In this document: piece after piece, positions 1-12,362 of the stretch
Layout of the letters: every line of letters begins with the position of its first letter
Numbering within the stretch: the stretch's first letter is position 1
NCBI GenBank assembly: GCA_905331475.1
Contig: CAJNYU010001520.1
Span: 157,974 to 221,973 of the forward strand
DNA from: Rotaria socialis
Taxonomy: Eukaryota > Rotifera > Eurotatoria > Philodinida > Philodinidae
Reading direction: 5' to 3'
DNA: 64,000 bases
Translations under genes and position numbers: made by a program
Notes under the pieces: model-generated
The model's database searches: none
What the model was told of the DNA's origin: nothing
Seen by the model: only the letters and a program-made list of their open reading frames with translations

Positions 1-1625
1 AATTATGATTATGCCTTGATATAACGACCGCATGACTTAGTTCAGTCTTAACTCGTGTCTCAAATGGAAGAAAATTTTCTGTAGTATGACGAATTGTATT
101 GACGGTCTTACTACGTTCGATGATTCTGCTAAAAAAAATAATCAACTTTCGTCAAAAACAGAACAGAATGTTATAGGCTCATGAGAAGACAGCCTGAGGT
201 TTCTGTTGTCATAAATGGCATTACTTATTTGACAGCTCGGTTCTTTTTTGGTAGACTGCTTTCGCTTTACTGCTTGAAAAATATGGCTGTTTCATGTCAA
301 ACCGGAACATTTTTTTATCGCTTATTCTCATTCTAAGCTATTCTAATCGTACATCACACAATTCTCCAAGGAGCTTCACTATTGTCAATTGCTTTTATTT
401 TTCATTTGGAAGAGCACGTCAAGATATGGTAATGGCAGAGATCTCTTGTCGAATTAAGCTTTTTTTCTATTATATTTTTATACTTCGAACTCCATGTTTT
501 TAAGACATATAACGTTTCGCCGCTGCTCTCGTTTTTAACATTAAACATTTACAAAGAACGGCAACTTTGTCATGTCCAGGATTCTTTTATGTTATTTTTG
601 AAACCAAAAATAATAATAATAAGTACACAAAGAATACACGGTATAAAAGAGTTTTAAATTGCCCGAGAATCTATTTATTATTCAGTCGTACTAGTAGAAT
701 ATTTTACGAGGGTATGATAATGTAAAAAAAGGTAAATTTCACAGAATTTAAATGTTCCTGTCGTCACCCGATTTGGGTTTTGTTGACAGAAGTATTCCGG
801 AATAGGAAAATGTTTCGTGAGCATCTTATCTTATTAGAACTGAATCGGATGTAGGATAATTATCTCATTTTGTTTTTGTAATTTCTATCTCAGAAACACG
901 ATAGGCAAGCTAATTCAATGTAAATTCCACCGGTGGTATAAATTAGTTTTTGAAAATGATAGGAAACGATATGAAACAGTGAAGGCCATGCCGAAACATA
1001 TTTTAAGTTACTTTTTAGTTCATTAATTTCTAAGAGGATCAAGTATCATCATTTCATCTATGCAGAGGTTTTGTCCTGTATAGAAGGAAAAAATACTTTC
1101 AAAACATTAACCATAAAATTGCATACTAAAGGTAAAAATATGGAATATTCACAATAATTGTTGTTCTTACACTCATCGTCATCTACAAAATTTTGACAAT
1201 CAATAGTTCCGTGCACAAATTATTTAAAAGAAAGTAATATCGCGACTTTCGTGAATGGTGGAATCGTGAGGGAACCAATGGTTGATTCCCATTTTCTCTA
1301 AGGATTATCACAGCGGCCTTGACAATCCCTCGGCAGATAAGGAATTTCTATTTCTCAGTTCTTGGACGCTGCTGCACTTCTTTATTTTAATCATTAATCA
1401 AGTACGAGATTTATCTCAACTGATTAGTAAACAGCAGGCGTATTTGTTCGTTAGTAATTAAAGCTAAATAAAAATTATTTTAGAAGACTTCTTTTTAGTT
1501 TATTCATCGAAATTTGATATCCGATAATCTGTCATAGTTCGTTCCCCTCATCGATGAAATGAATGAAAAATGAGCTTATTTTAGTATTTGACTATTCATG
1601 AATATATTAATAATTCAGTCGGAAA
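1..1625. other. Intergenic, nothing recognised
   Basis: AT-rich sequence with no open frame that looks coding, no RNA gene and no clear repeat. A short open frame near 294-503 has no coding character. Confidence 0.5.
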
Positions 1626-1667
1626 ATGCAGTTCCTATTCTATTCTTGTTGTCATTCTTTAACAAAC

Positions 1668-2210
1668 ATGCAACTATACAGAGAACAAACATGGAATGGT
1701 AGATAATGCCTAATTATTTTATTTTTTTGTTCGTCTATTTATTTTATTTTAAATATAATTCCATAGAATCACTATTCGGTTGTTTCAAAGATGTTCATGT
1801 ATGTTGCTATGGATTCTGGTGTTGCTGTTGTCTATATGGTGAAAATGCAGAAAAAATAAATAATCGATCAAAATGTTTAACTCATTGTTGCATGTATAGC
1901 TTCATGAGTTTGTTTGGCTGTTGTTGTTTGATGCATACAGTTAAACGTGGACAGTTAAGAACAAAATATAACTTAGAAGAAGACGTTTGCGCAGATTGCT
2001 TAATGACTTGTTGTTGTCCACCATGTGCTATTTGCCAAGAAGCTCGAGAAATCAAAGTTAGAGGTATGATTAGTATTTTTCTTTCATTTTCTATGGATAT
2101 ATCTATATTATTTGCTTATATGTCTAGGATCTGCACGACCACCAATAATTATAATACATCAACCTGTTGTATCAGTATCAAGTATAGCCGATAGTAGCGT
2201 AAATGACTGA
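1668..2210 (+). CDS. PLAC8/cornifelin-family cysteine-rich protein
   Basis: Three exons, 1668-1698, 1767-2063 and 2128-2210, join in phase to 136 aa. The core runs from ESLFGCFKDVHVCCYGFWCC through CLYGENAEKI, a second cysteine cluster (SLFGCCCLMHTVKRGQLR), YNLEEDVCADCLMTCCCPPC and AICQEAREIK. This is the order of the PLAC8 (Cys-rich, DUF614) domain, with the typical CCCPPCAxCQ segment. Family members such as cornifelin, PLAC8 and the plant PCR/FWL proteins are membrane-associated and have been linked to metal handling, cell growth or keratinised envelopes; the role here is unknown. The acceptor before ESLFG needs phase 1, which the exon ending TWN-G supplies. An in-frame upstream ATG at 1626 could add 14 residues. 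The short C-terminal tail is Ile/Val/Ser-rich. Poly(A)-like AATAAA words follow near 2245. Confidence 0.85.
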
Positions 2211-3164
2211 CGAGTGTGAATATTCTTTTTATTTGCATTTTAATAAAATAAAATGATTTCAAACTTTGCTTTTTAAGATTCAAACATTTTTCGAAGATCT
2301 TTGTCTGTTTAGTTATTTTATTTCAAAACTGTTTCGGATGAAAAAACCATGAAGGCATTTTTTTCCATGATGAGTTTTGCTAGGCATTTTATAGTGATGT
2401 TGTTGTACATTTTTCTTGAAGCACAGAAACAAGTACTTGACTTGATATCAACAATGTTTTCTGCTCAGAAAATTCTCTCTCGATGAGAAATGTCAGTAGG
2501 CATATTTAGAAGCAGCTTTTCATAATAAATTAGCTAGAGAATGTCATTATATCTAGAGCTTGAATATCAATCTAGTCATAACCATGTGACAAAGCATGAT
2601 AGATAGGATCGTTATAATTTTTGCCGATGATGCGTTTTTGATCAACTACGCTCAATTGATCGTAGACAAACATATATAGCGACAAATCAATATGTGTTCG
2701 ACAATAAGAGAAATACGTGGAAGTTCTCTACTGTCAGTGAAGCCCTTTCGTTCACTTTGCCGACCTTAGTTAATGTTTGAGCATTTCAGATCAGATAAAA
2801 AGTTTGACTAGAAGTTCGAACTTGTAGAATCTCAAGTATCTCTCATTATTATAAAGGATTGAACAGTTTCATGATTTCAAGCTAGTTGAATATCAGTGTA
2901 ATCTTCTAAAACCCTTAGCGTATCGAGAGCTGATCTTATCTTGTTTTACAGCTACTTCACAAGCCTCTTACTCATCTTCATGCCATCTATACACATGAGA
3001 TAAGTGTCTTGTATCGATTAATGATACTAAGGACTTTCAACTTTTTCTAGGCAAAAGCTTAACGTTTAATGATAAAGATTAGCGGTAGCGTTGTAAGAAG
3101 CCATAGAAACAATGTTGCATATTTTCCTCAATGTAAACTTCACAGTGTAATGTCACAGCTCAAT
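2211..3164. other. Intergenic, nothing recognised
   Basis: About 950 bp between the PLAC8 gene and the TPR fragment. I see no coding exon or structured repeat. Confidence 0.4.
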
Positions 3165-3209
3165 CTACAGAAAAATGATAATAATCAAAGCCATTTTATT
3201 GAGTAAATA

Positions 3210-3527
3210 TGAGAAAAGATATTTTTCCAATTTCTCTTTCACACGATCTATACTATTAATCGTCGTTATAATTTTTGGATACATGGAAGGAAGTGACTTT
3301 CGCAAAATAGTCAGTGCTTTCTCTAGATAGGAAAGTGATTTCGAGTATTCACCCATGTGTTCATACAGAACACCTATGTTAGTGTAGGAAGTAGCCAATT
3401 CGGGATGATTCGAGTGCAGAGATATTTCTTTCGTTTTAAGTGATTTTTTTGTAAAACTCAAGCGCTTTAGTGTAGTCAACCATGTTGTTATACACGAGGC
3501 TGATGTTATGGTATGAAACCGCTAAAC
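3210..3527 (-). pseudogene. Tetratricopeptide-repeat fragment, kinesin-light-chain type, frameshifted
   Basis: Read on the minus strand, the sequence encodes AVSYHNISLVYNNMVDYTKA, then in another frame the repeat HPELATSYTNIGVLYEHMGE and YSKSLSYLEKALTILRKSLP. These are canonical kinesin-light-chain-like TPR units (A-xx-Y-xx-I/L-xx-Y-xx-MGEY-xx-A/S-L-xx-L-xx-AL). The two parts lie in different frames; the switch occurs at a run of A near 3450-3460. The 5' side ends where a repeat element starts (3526), and I find no further TPR exons beyond that element. I call it a broken fragment. A sequencing indel in the homopolymer plus unrecognised exons is the alternative. Confidence 0.6.
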
Positions 3528-4183
3528 CCAGTAGATTCAATCCGACAATAGAATCCGGCAAGATCCGATCCGATAGAGTTCCGGTATGATCCCATCGGAT
3601 TTCAATAGAATCCTATATGGATATCATCAGAATCCTGGACACGGACCTACAGTCGGATCCTTGGTATTAGATCCAATTTTGAATTTTAACGGAATCCAAC
3701 TCTAACGAATCATCCTGGCGCTCTAATGGCTCAAAATGCTGATTTGGTCATGTCCACGTCGTGGAGGTACGGCGGGAAACGGCCTGAAAGCTCGGAAAAG
3801 CGCTGGATAGTGAAAGCAGTATTCCGGTCGCAAATTACCGAATTCTTTCCCTGTGGATTCCGGTCAACTTCCGGCTGGAAAGACACAGGAAACTGACCGG
3901 AATTCACAAGAAAAAAAAATCCGGTAACTTCCAACCGGAATACTGCTTCCACTTTCCAGCGCTTTCGCGTGCTTTCCGGCCAGATACGGTGATTTTTCCG
4001 CAACTTTTCGGCCGGTTCCTACGGTATCCGTTCTCCGGAATCATTAGCCTGGGTGAATAAGAAAATGATTTTTTCCGTCGGAACCGACAACAGGTCCGTG
4101 TCCAGAAACCCTATCGGATTCTGCCTGGGAGTCGGATCTCATAGGATTCGATAAGATCAGTCGTCGGATTCATTCACCTAGGT
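3526..4183. repeat. Palindromic repeat element, GGATC-type interior (outer copy, nested)
   Basis: The left end ACCCAGTAGATTCAATCCGA and the right end (reverse complement ACCTAGGTGAATGAATCCGA) form imperfect terminal inverted repeats. The interior is dense in degenerate GGATC/GATCC/ATCGGA words. A 14-bp inner inverted repeat, CTGGACACGGACCT (3635-3648) against AGGTCCGTGTCCAG (4092-4105), brackets the centre. That centre holds a second element of different composition (3753-4055), so the locus looks like one element inserted in another. No protein is encoded. Confidence 0.6.
3753..4055. repeat. CCGGAA-type palindromic element (nested copy)
   Basis: About 300 bp rich in CCGGAA/TTCCGG. It contains GTCGTGG-x-GGTACGGCG near the left end, GAAAGCAGTATTCCGGTCG in the middle and GCCTGGG at the right end. 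The same words in the same order occur at 44916-45098 and, inverted, at 60584-60834, so the three are copies of one dispersed family. Base composition differs sharply from the AT-rich surroundings. Open frames across it are by-products of the repeat. Confidence 0.75.
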
Positions 4184-6702
4184 AACTAATATTTCTATTT
4201 ATACGTTCGGTTCTTTATTTTTTCTCTCGATATTTCACGCAGTTAAATGCGAGTGCTATTTTTTCATTGAAAGTCACAGATAAGCTCTACCTTATTTCAC
4301 AAGTGAAAATACCGTGATCAGTAAGCGAATAAACGAGAAAAAAACAAACAGCATCGTCGTTTTTGTAATTTTTATTCTTGACTATTCTCATTTATTTTTC
4401 ATCCATATGGTAACTTGACTGTAAGTGCGTCGTATGTCGCATCGTTTGCAGTGATTTTTTGTTGATTGACCCTTTCAGAATGCATTTTTTTCTTTATCTA
4501 AGAAAAAGAAAGAGAAGAAAAAGAAAACTTTCGTTAGTTTGATCTGTGTCCTTCTGTTTGCAATAGAGATGTCCACGCTGTGAATAAAAACTCAAAAGAA
4601 GTAAATTTAATTTCCCTTAAGTAACAGACGAAAATTTTCTACTTCTTAAATAAGTTGCTGTTGCTTCAAAAGACGGACTCAAATTGAGCAAATCTATCTT
4701 GATTTTTTTAGCAGTGTCGAACTTTCAAGTTTCATCTTATCGGTCTGACTCTACTACCACATCTTGGGTACATGTGTCTGTGTGTGCAGATGAATGTGTT
4801 CGCCCTTCGTGACACCCACACTTGAGATGCTGTGTATATGTGTAGGCGTGGTTTTCAGCCTTTTGTGACACTCACAGTTGTATCTATGTGATGTGTTGCA
4901 GTCTTTTGAAAAGGCTCTCCGAAGGGGTTGCCTTTTTGCTTTGAGGAACTTACTTAAAAGGTCTTTGCGAGAGTTTCAGTTCAGTTGAAGTTACAAATAT
5001 TGCATGCATGATTAGTTGTTTCAGGCACGATAACTGGGAATTTTTATGTAAGTGCCATGAATCTAGATTATCAAGTACCAAAATCGAAATTTTAAGAGTA
5101 AAATCGAAGTTTTTCGCCGTAACACCTCTACGTAAAGTTTTCATAAAATACTTCGAAACTATGAATATGGCAATGTCTCGCCAAGACGTGTTTCAGAAAT
5201 AAATTTTAGACGTATGGTATTATCCAGTGAGGGGATGACAAATGTTAGCAAAAGAGTGAATTTTCCCTGCATTGATGAGATGCATAGAATGCCAAGAGTC
5301 CCATTGATGGAGCTGAAATTGATCGAGGGTATAGACCTCAGCGGTATATAGGTCTGCAGAAAATTTCAGCTGCATTGAATGAATCCTTCTTGAGATATTG
5401 TGTATCCAAAACCGTATTTGGTGAAAGCGAAACTTGAAAGTGGAAAGTTGAATTCAAGTTTCAAGTTCGGCATATATGGACTTTTTCAGCGATACAGAGG
5501 GGTAGATAAAATTATATAATCATAATTATGCAAGTAAATCTTCGAGAAGATTGAAAATTAAGATTTTTTGACTAATTTTAAAGGCTAATACTTATCCAAA
5601 CGATATTAATAAAAATAATATTTCATGAAATCCATTGCCAGTAAAAGTAACATACACGGATCAATGAGAGATACAGATTAGAATTATTGATTAGATATCA
5701 TATAAAACATTATTCAAATAATGAAAACACTTTATTTTCGAATTCGATCTTACAGCAGTTTTTAAACAAAGTATAAACTGGAGCAGTGATCGAAACCAGG
5801 GGGGGGAGGCGAGGCTTCCGCAATGAAAAAATTTTGAATTACGATGGAACTACGGATTTCTCGCTTTTTCCCTTGATTCGGATACAACTCCAAAACTTCA
5901 TGTCTAAAAATAAATTAAAAAAAACATGAACAACAATTAGGATATTTTCGTGTTTATCTATTTTTCATATAATTTATTATATAAAAAATATCTATTTCAT
6001 AAGAAAAAATCGATTCATGAACATGATTCAAATGCGGACGATTTACAAATATACTAAAAATATTTCAAAAATAAAATTCACGAGTTTTGTCTTCTAATTT
6101 ACAGTATTTTCTTATTAATAATCTGGTTTACATTTTATTTTCATAATTCAGCATCAGATGAAAGTATTTTATCAATTTTAATTAAACTTACTTACTACAT
6201 CGCAAACATATCTACACGTTCACATCCAACATAAAAGTGGAATCCAATGTTGTGTTTTCTTTATTTATTAAAACGCCTCCGAAGAAGCAGCAAAAATTGC
6301 AACACTTCAGCAGAGCCGAAATGTGCGGGATATTGGGTATTAGTTTTCAACTAGCAATAACCTCTCCTCGCGAAACGCTCATTGGATAAGGTATTGCCGC
6401 TGCGCAAAGATAACTTCTTCTCGAAATTATTTTTCATTTTATATTCAAATTTATCCACAACAAAATCGGTGAACGAATGGCGAGCAGTCATTTCGAAACG
6501 ATGAATCATAGTGGTGCAATCACGAAAGAGAAGGAAAATAAGCAGATGAATTCCTATATTTCATTGTTTTCAAGATAAAATAAGCCACGTGGCATCACAA
6601 AATATATAACAGAACGCAAAACGTCCCTTTTTTTCAACATATTTTTTTTAAACAATAGTCTAGAAACCAAAAAGAAAGGAAAATAAATTAACGTTGCAAT
6701 CC
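4184..6702. other. Intergenic; weak repeats only
   Basis: Two degenerate copies of a ~60-bp unit containing GTGACAC(C/T)CACA lie at about 4772-4888. The stretch 5220-5480 (words such as CTTGAGATATTGTGTATCC and AAAATTTCAGC) resembles the inner part of the foldbacks at 24.3 and 41.4 kb and may be a decayed copy. Short open frames on both strands near 4950-5200 do not look coding. The rest is AT-rich with no gene. Confidence 0.35.
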
Positions 6703-9700
6703 ATGCCTCGCGAACGTATTTCATATTCTCCTGCAAAAAAAAGGCGTAAGCTAACAAGTATGGATCACAACAAGCAGTCAGAATTCTCGGCACGCTCCTA
6801 CCAAGTATATTGATTTGTGTTTCGTATCAAATGAGTCAATTTTATTGATTTGTATTCTTCATAGACAGAAATCATGGAACAAGCGAAATCAGAAAATTTA
6901 ATTGTTTGTCTTCCTACTGGTAGTGGGAAAACATACATTGCTGTTATGCTGATAAAAGAATTGTCACGTGAAATTCGACGAAATATTAAAGACGGAGGAA
7001 AACGAACTATTTTTCTTGTTAAAACTAGTAATTCGTCGTTTTGTATCACGTAAAAAGATTTATTTCTGTTTCTTTAAGCTGAACTTGCTCGACAACATCA
7101 TGAAACTTTAAAAACTTTAGATTTAAAGAGTAACATTTACTGTGGTCCATCAAAAATCAGATTAAACGATACCAACCGTTGGAATATCGAATTCGAAACA
7201 TATCAAATATTAATCTTTACTGTACAAATATTTCTCGATTTACTCGCGCATAATCGTTTTTGTACGATGAAACTTTCATTTTATGATATTATTCGTTAAT
7301 AAATCTTCTATCGTTTTAGCATTAGATAAAGTTAATTTATTGATAATCGATGAATGCCATCATGCAGTAGGTAATGATCCTTATGCTCAACTAATGAAAC
7401 AACATTATGCTTCATGTTCACATCGTCTACGTCCACGTATACTTGGTTTAACCGCATCGATATGTGGACAAAAGATTGAACCAAAACAATTAGAAAAAGT
7501 TGCGAAAAGTCTTGAAACAATCTATGAGTAAATCTTTTCCTAGATCAAAAATCATATGTGTAAATAAATGCTTTTAGTGCTCGTATTGAGACTGGTTCAG
7601 ATCAAATGGAAATAAACAATTATAGTACATTAGTTGAGGTTAAACACGAACGTTGCAAAACTTATGAACAAACTATTTCGAAGAAAGAACCTGGAATTGG
7701 AGATATTTTTGAAGTTGCTATTTTTTTTTATTGAATTTCTACAATAGATCGATTTTTTCTATAGGAAATGAAATTACTTTCTGATGAACTTGGTGAATAT
7801 TTGAAAACAAATAAATGCTCAGTTATATTCGAAAATGATGTCCCACAAAGAAATGATCCAGCGAACTTTATTCAATTACAATGTCGAACTTTAGATCAAT
7901 TGAAATGTCATCTAGATAATATAATTCATCTTGGCTTTGATCTTGGTCTATATGGATTTTCTTTGGGAATAAAATCACTTCGAAAGTATTTTCAATCAAA
8001 AAATACATTCATAAAAAGGACTGATCAAATTGCAAAAAAATTATACGATAAAATAATACAAAATCTTGATTCGCTAATTAATAATCAACTGCAAAATTTA
8101 CCCTCCGACCGTCAAATTCTATATAGTGTTAAAGTCATTAAGCTAAAAGAACTTATAAGCCAGAACAATCTTGATCAATGCATTGTTTTTGTAGAACGAG
8201 TGCATACAGCTGCATTTTTATGTCAAGTCTTAGAGAAGATCTTTGATAATTCGATTAAAATTCAGTATCTTGCTGGTTCCAAAGCTTCCCTTGATGGAAT
8301 AAATAGTCCATCTAAACATCAAGTTAGATAATATTGTAAGAAGAAAAAAATTCTATTTTATCTTATGGATTTTAGCGTCGAGTGGTGGAAGACTTTCATC
8401 TTTCAAAATTTCATGTATTAATATCTACATCAATTGTAGAAGAAGGTTAAAATTTAAAATCATTGAATATTTCAATTTTTCATTTAGTTCTATGTTTTAG
8501 GCTTCGATGTACCAGGATGTAATCTTGTTGTTCGTTTTAATAAACCAAATAATTTTGCATCCTACATGCAATCAAAAGGACGTGCTAGAGCACGTTCAAA
8601 AAATCCATTATTCGTTCTTTTTCGAGATGAATCAACAGTTGAAGAGTATTCATTGAATAGCGAAGAATATAGAAACTATGAATTTATGGAAAAAGTCAGA
8701 ATAGAAAACTTGTTTTATTTATATATATATATGTTTTTTTCATATTTAGATGTTGAAAAATAATTTTAAAGCCAATTTTGATAGTGAGAACTCTTCTACT
8801 GACGATATTCATTCATTAAAATCATATCGTACAGAAAATGGAGTGAAAATTTATGGCACACGTGCAATACGACTTATTAATCAGTAAATATATAGTGAAC
8901 TTAATTCTTGATTTTTATTTTCTTTATAGATATTGTGCTGTTCTTGGTAACAGTGAAATTTTATCACCACGATTTTGTTTCTATCGTACTGATAATAATA
9001 AATTTAAATGTATTTTAACAATGCCAGCCAATTGTCCGATACGAGAAGATATTATTGTAAGTTCTTTGTACAGATGTTTATAGTTTATCGTTTTTCTTGC
9101 TAGTGCGAAAATAGTAATAAAAAAATAGCTAAACAAGAATGTTGTTTGAAAATGGTCGAATTACTTCATAACAAAGGTGAACTTGATCAGAGTTGTTTAC
9201 CGATTCGGCCCGAGCAATGTTTAATAATAGATGATGAAGACATTGAAAAATTACCGACAGAAACTATTGACAAGCAGGTATTGAAATGCAAATTTAACAA
9301 AAAAGAAGCCGGTTTTTTTTATATTAAACTGTCATTTAGAGTTCTTATCTCTTTCATTCTGATAGTAGCGAATCTACTTGTTGGTATTTGTATCGAATTA
9401 ATATTTCAAATAATGATGGGCTTGGCTTCATTGTACCTAGTCAATTAATTTCGGTAGAGTCAATTTATTTATTTGAAATTCAGTTTCTTATAGAATTTGT
9501 TCTTCAGTTGCCAAGATTTAATTTGTACGGACAGAATGGTGAATTAACTGTTGAGGTTATCCATGTGAAATCGACGGATTTAAAGCAATGTAAAACTCAA
9601 CTGCAGGCTTTTTGTCAATATATTTTTGAAGAAGTTTTCAATGGTATGAATACCGGATTAGAATCAATGCTTAAATTCGATATTGAACACTCGACTTTTA

Positions 9701-12362
9701 AACTACTGCCATGTCTTTTGACGAGTGAGTTTATTAAATTAGATTTCGATTTGAATTATTTCTCTCGATAGAATCGGATGAAATTGATTATCAACGAATG
9801 ACGATCATTTGTAATAGGAAAAACAAGTCGCTTCAAAGTGAAGCCGAACTTAGTGATCAGGAACTTTATTATCTTTCTTATTCTTCATCGAAAGAGATCT
9901 ATATGAATGTTGCGGATATTTCTCAATTGAAACAAATAACAGATCGGTGGGAATTTAAAAAACCACAAGAGAATATTGAAACCTATGCTGATTATTTCGA
10001 ACACAAAATACCCAATATTCACATTCAACGAAATCGTCGAATGGCTACTATGAAAATTTTTCATAAGCCTAGGATAAATTACTTGAAAAATGGTCTATTG
10101 AGAAACGAAAAATATTCGAATAATTTGACGATCCAATCATATTATTACCCCATAGAAGTTCTTCGTTATGCTGCACTCAATCAAACAGATTTACAATTAA
10201 TTTTTAAATTGCCAAGTATTCTGGTTCGCATTTCCCAATTACATTACATTGAACAGCTGAGAAAATTATTAGCTGATCATATTCAATCCTATTCGGTATA
10301 GTAGAATATTGAAAAACAGAAAATTTTTATAAGACTTCTTATATTTATTTTCATCATAGCTATTCGATGTTAACTATATGCCTAGTGTTACTTTTCAAGA
10401 TTGTCTTACTAATATATTTTCAACAGTAAGTTGGATATTTACAAAAAATAAGATTTACTAAACGATTATTCTGATAGGTTCAATCAACTGTATTACCATT
10501 GGCTTGTCTTAATTATAATTTATTAGGCAATAAATGCACACATCAACCATGCTCCGATTTAATTTTTCAGTCCATTACTCGACGTTCCGCAAATGAAAAT
10601 ACTGATATGGAAAATTTAGAAATACTTGGCGACTGTTTCCTTAAACTGTCTATGTCAATGTCATTGTATCATCAATATCCTTTTGAAAGTGCTGGTAAAT
10701 TGACAAGAAGAAAAGATAAACAAGTTTCCAATGAAAATCTTTATCGATTGGCGAAAACGAAAGACCTATTGAACTATTTATATGTTGATAATTGGATTTA
10801 TGAAGGTAAACAAGCTAATTGGATACCACCAGGTTATATTACCGATGAAGAAGTATCACAAAGATATACAACACAAACAGCGAAACGAAAAGCATTTGCT
10901 GATATGATTGAAGCTTTAATGGGTGCCTTTTTAGTTTCAACAGATTATTTCACAACTATGAAATTTATGAAATGGCTAGGTCTCGATGCAATTCCAATCG
11001 ATGAGCAAAGTAAGCAGTAAGTTTTTCTTTGTATGCTGTTAATAGTGACTCGTGCAGACCGCATCGCTCCACTACCATCGATTCTACTGGCTGGTTTATC
11101 GGACACGATGGATGATGTTATTCCAAGAATTGAAGAATTTTTTAACGATTTTGCATTTGATGAAATTGAAAAAAAGATAAATTATGTTTTTAAGAATAAA
11201 GCTTATCTTATCGCAGCATTTACTCATCCATCCTATTGCAATAATCGATTGACTCAATGTTATGAAAGGTATATAAACAAAAATGCAATATCATATATTT
11301 ATTGACACTTTGTAATAGATTGGAATATTTAGGAGATGCTGCATTAGATTTTTTGGTTATACGATGTCTGTTTGTCGAATATTATAAAAAGGTTACGCCG
11401 AGTAATAGATTCCATTCGATATTACTTTATTGAAAGAAATTAATTTTCCTCTTAGGTCGAGTAACAGATATTCGGCAAGACTTATCAAATAATGGTCGTT
11501 TAGCATATTTGCTTGTTAGTCTTGATTTTCATAAAAAAATCTTACATGTATCACCAGATCTTAATGATCGAATGGCATTTTATTGTGGCGATATGATGCT
11601 GCTTTCAAACGATCAATCAATAAAAGACAAGTCGAATTCAAATTCTTTATACGAAATTCAAATACTTCCGGTAGTTCTTATGCTTTGGTATAGGTAGCTT
11701 TTTCTAAGCCGAAAGCTGACAAGATTTACTACGAGTCTAACCGTAATCATTAAAAAAAGAGGTTATCATGACTATATTTGTACTTAGTCCTGTAGATATT
11801 CGATTACGATGGACTTCGTCGATGAGAAAACGAGATTCTTTTTTTAAAATCTTTTGTGCTTGTACCAACTAAGTCTGTTATGGTCTATGAAGAAGATAAG
11901 CATTTATTCTATTGTAGGATATTGATGCATGGGCTGATTCAACAGCACCAAAAGCGCTCGCGGATGTCTTTGAAGCTTTAATTGGAGCCATATTTCTTGA
12001 TTCTGGATATTCTCTAGAAACGGTTTGGACTATTATTGAACCGTTACTTCGACAATATATAAGTAAGTTAGTATTGAAACTTTATCTATTATTATTTGTT
12101 TTAATAGCTCGATCTATTGAACATACGAACTTAAATCCAGTGCGATCATTTCGTGAAGCTGGTGGGAAAATCGTCGAGTAAATTCATTTTGTTGTTTGAA
12201 ATCGACTTTATTATTATTGATTTATTTAGTGAATCTAATGATGAAAACGGGAATTCTACTTGTACTATTGAGTCATCGAGTGGAATTAGATTTGATGGTG
12301 TTGGAAAAAATAGAAAACTTGCAAAATACGATGCATGTCGAAAAGCACATAACAATGTCTAA
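6703..12362 (+). CDS. Dicer ribonuclease (helicase, dimerisation, PAZ, RNase IIIa/b, dsRBD)
   Basis: Exons: 6703-6804, 6865-7027, 7079-7261, 7320-7527, 7578-7713, 7765-8322, 8376-8445, 8501-8694, 8750-8883, 8930-9056, 9104-9277, 9340-9724, 9772-10295, 10360-10425, 10478-11009, 11058-11268, 11319-11401, 11456-11670, 11918-12062, 12108-12177, 12230-12362. All phases close to 1470 aa. Helicase motif [10 protein letters not shown] is at ~49-57, DECH at 160-163 and motif VI QSKGRAR at ~497-503. A Dicer-dimerisation region (~555-660), platform and PAZ (~684-985) follow; RNase IIIa has [12 protein letters not shown] (~1053) with DMIEALMGA, RNase IIIb has [12 protein letters not shown] (~1256) with [15 protein letters not shown] (~1371), and a dsRBD ends the protein. 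All acidic catalytic positions are kept. Known role: cuts dsRNA or pre-miRNA into small RNAs. ATG 6703 is the first in frame after a stop at 6661 and gives a KKRRK basic stretch; the neighbouring RSYQ-TEIMEQ junction matches the family. Confidence 0.95.

Noticed and set aside
6554-7049. Minus-strand frames opposite the start of Dicer
   Set aside because: The plus strand holds the conserved helicase exons; the minus frames are shadows.
9454-9493. A possible 40-nt intron in Dicer exon 12
   Set aside because: Removing 40 nt would shift the frame, while the sequence read through keeps the frame and the family match.
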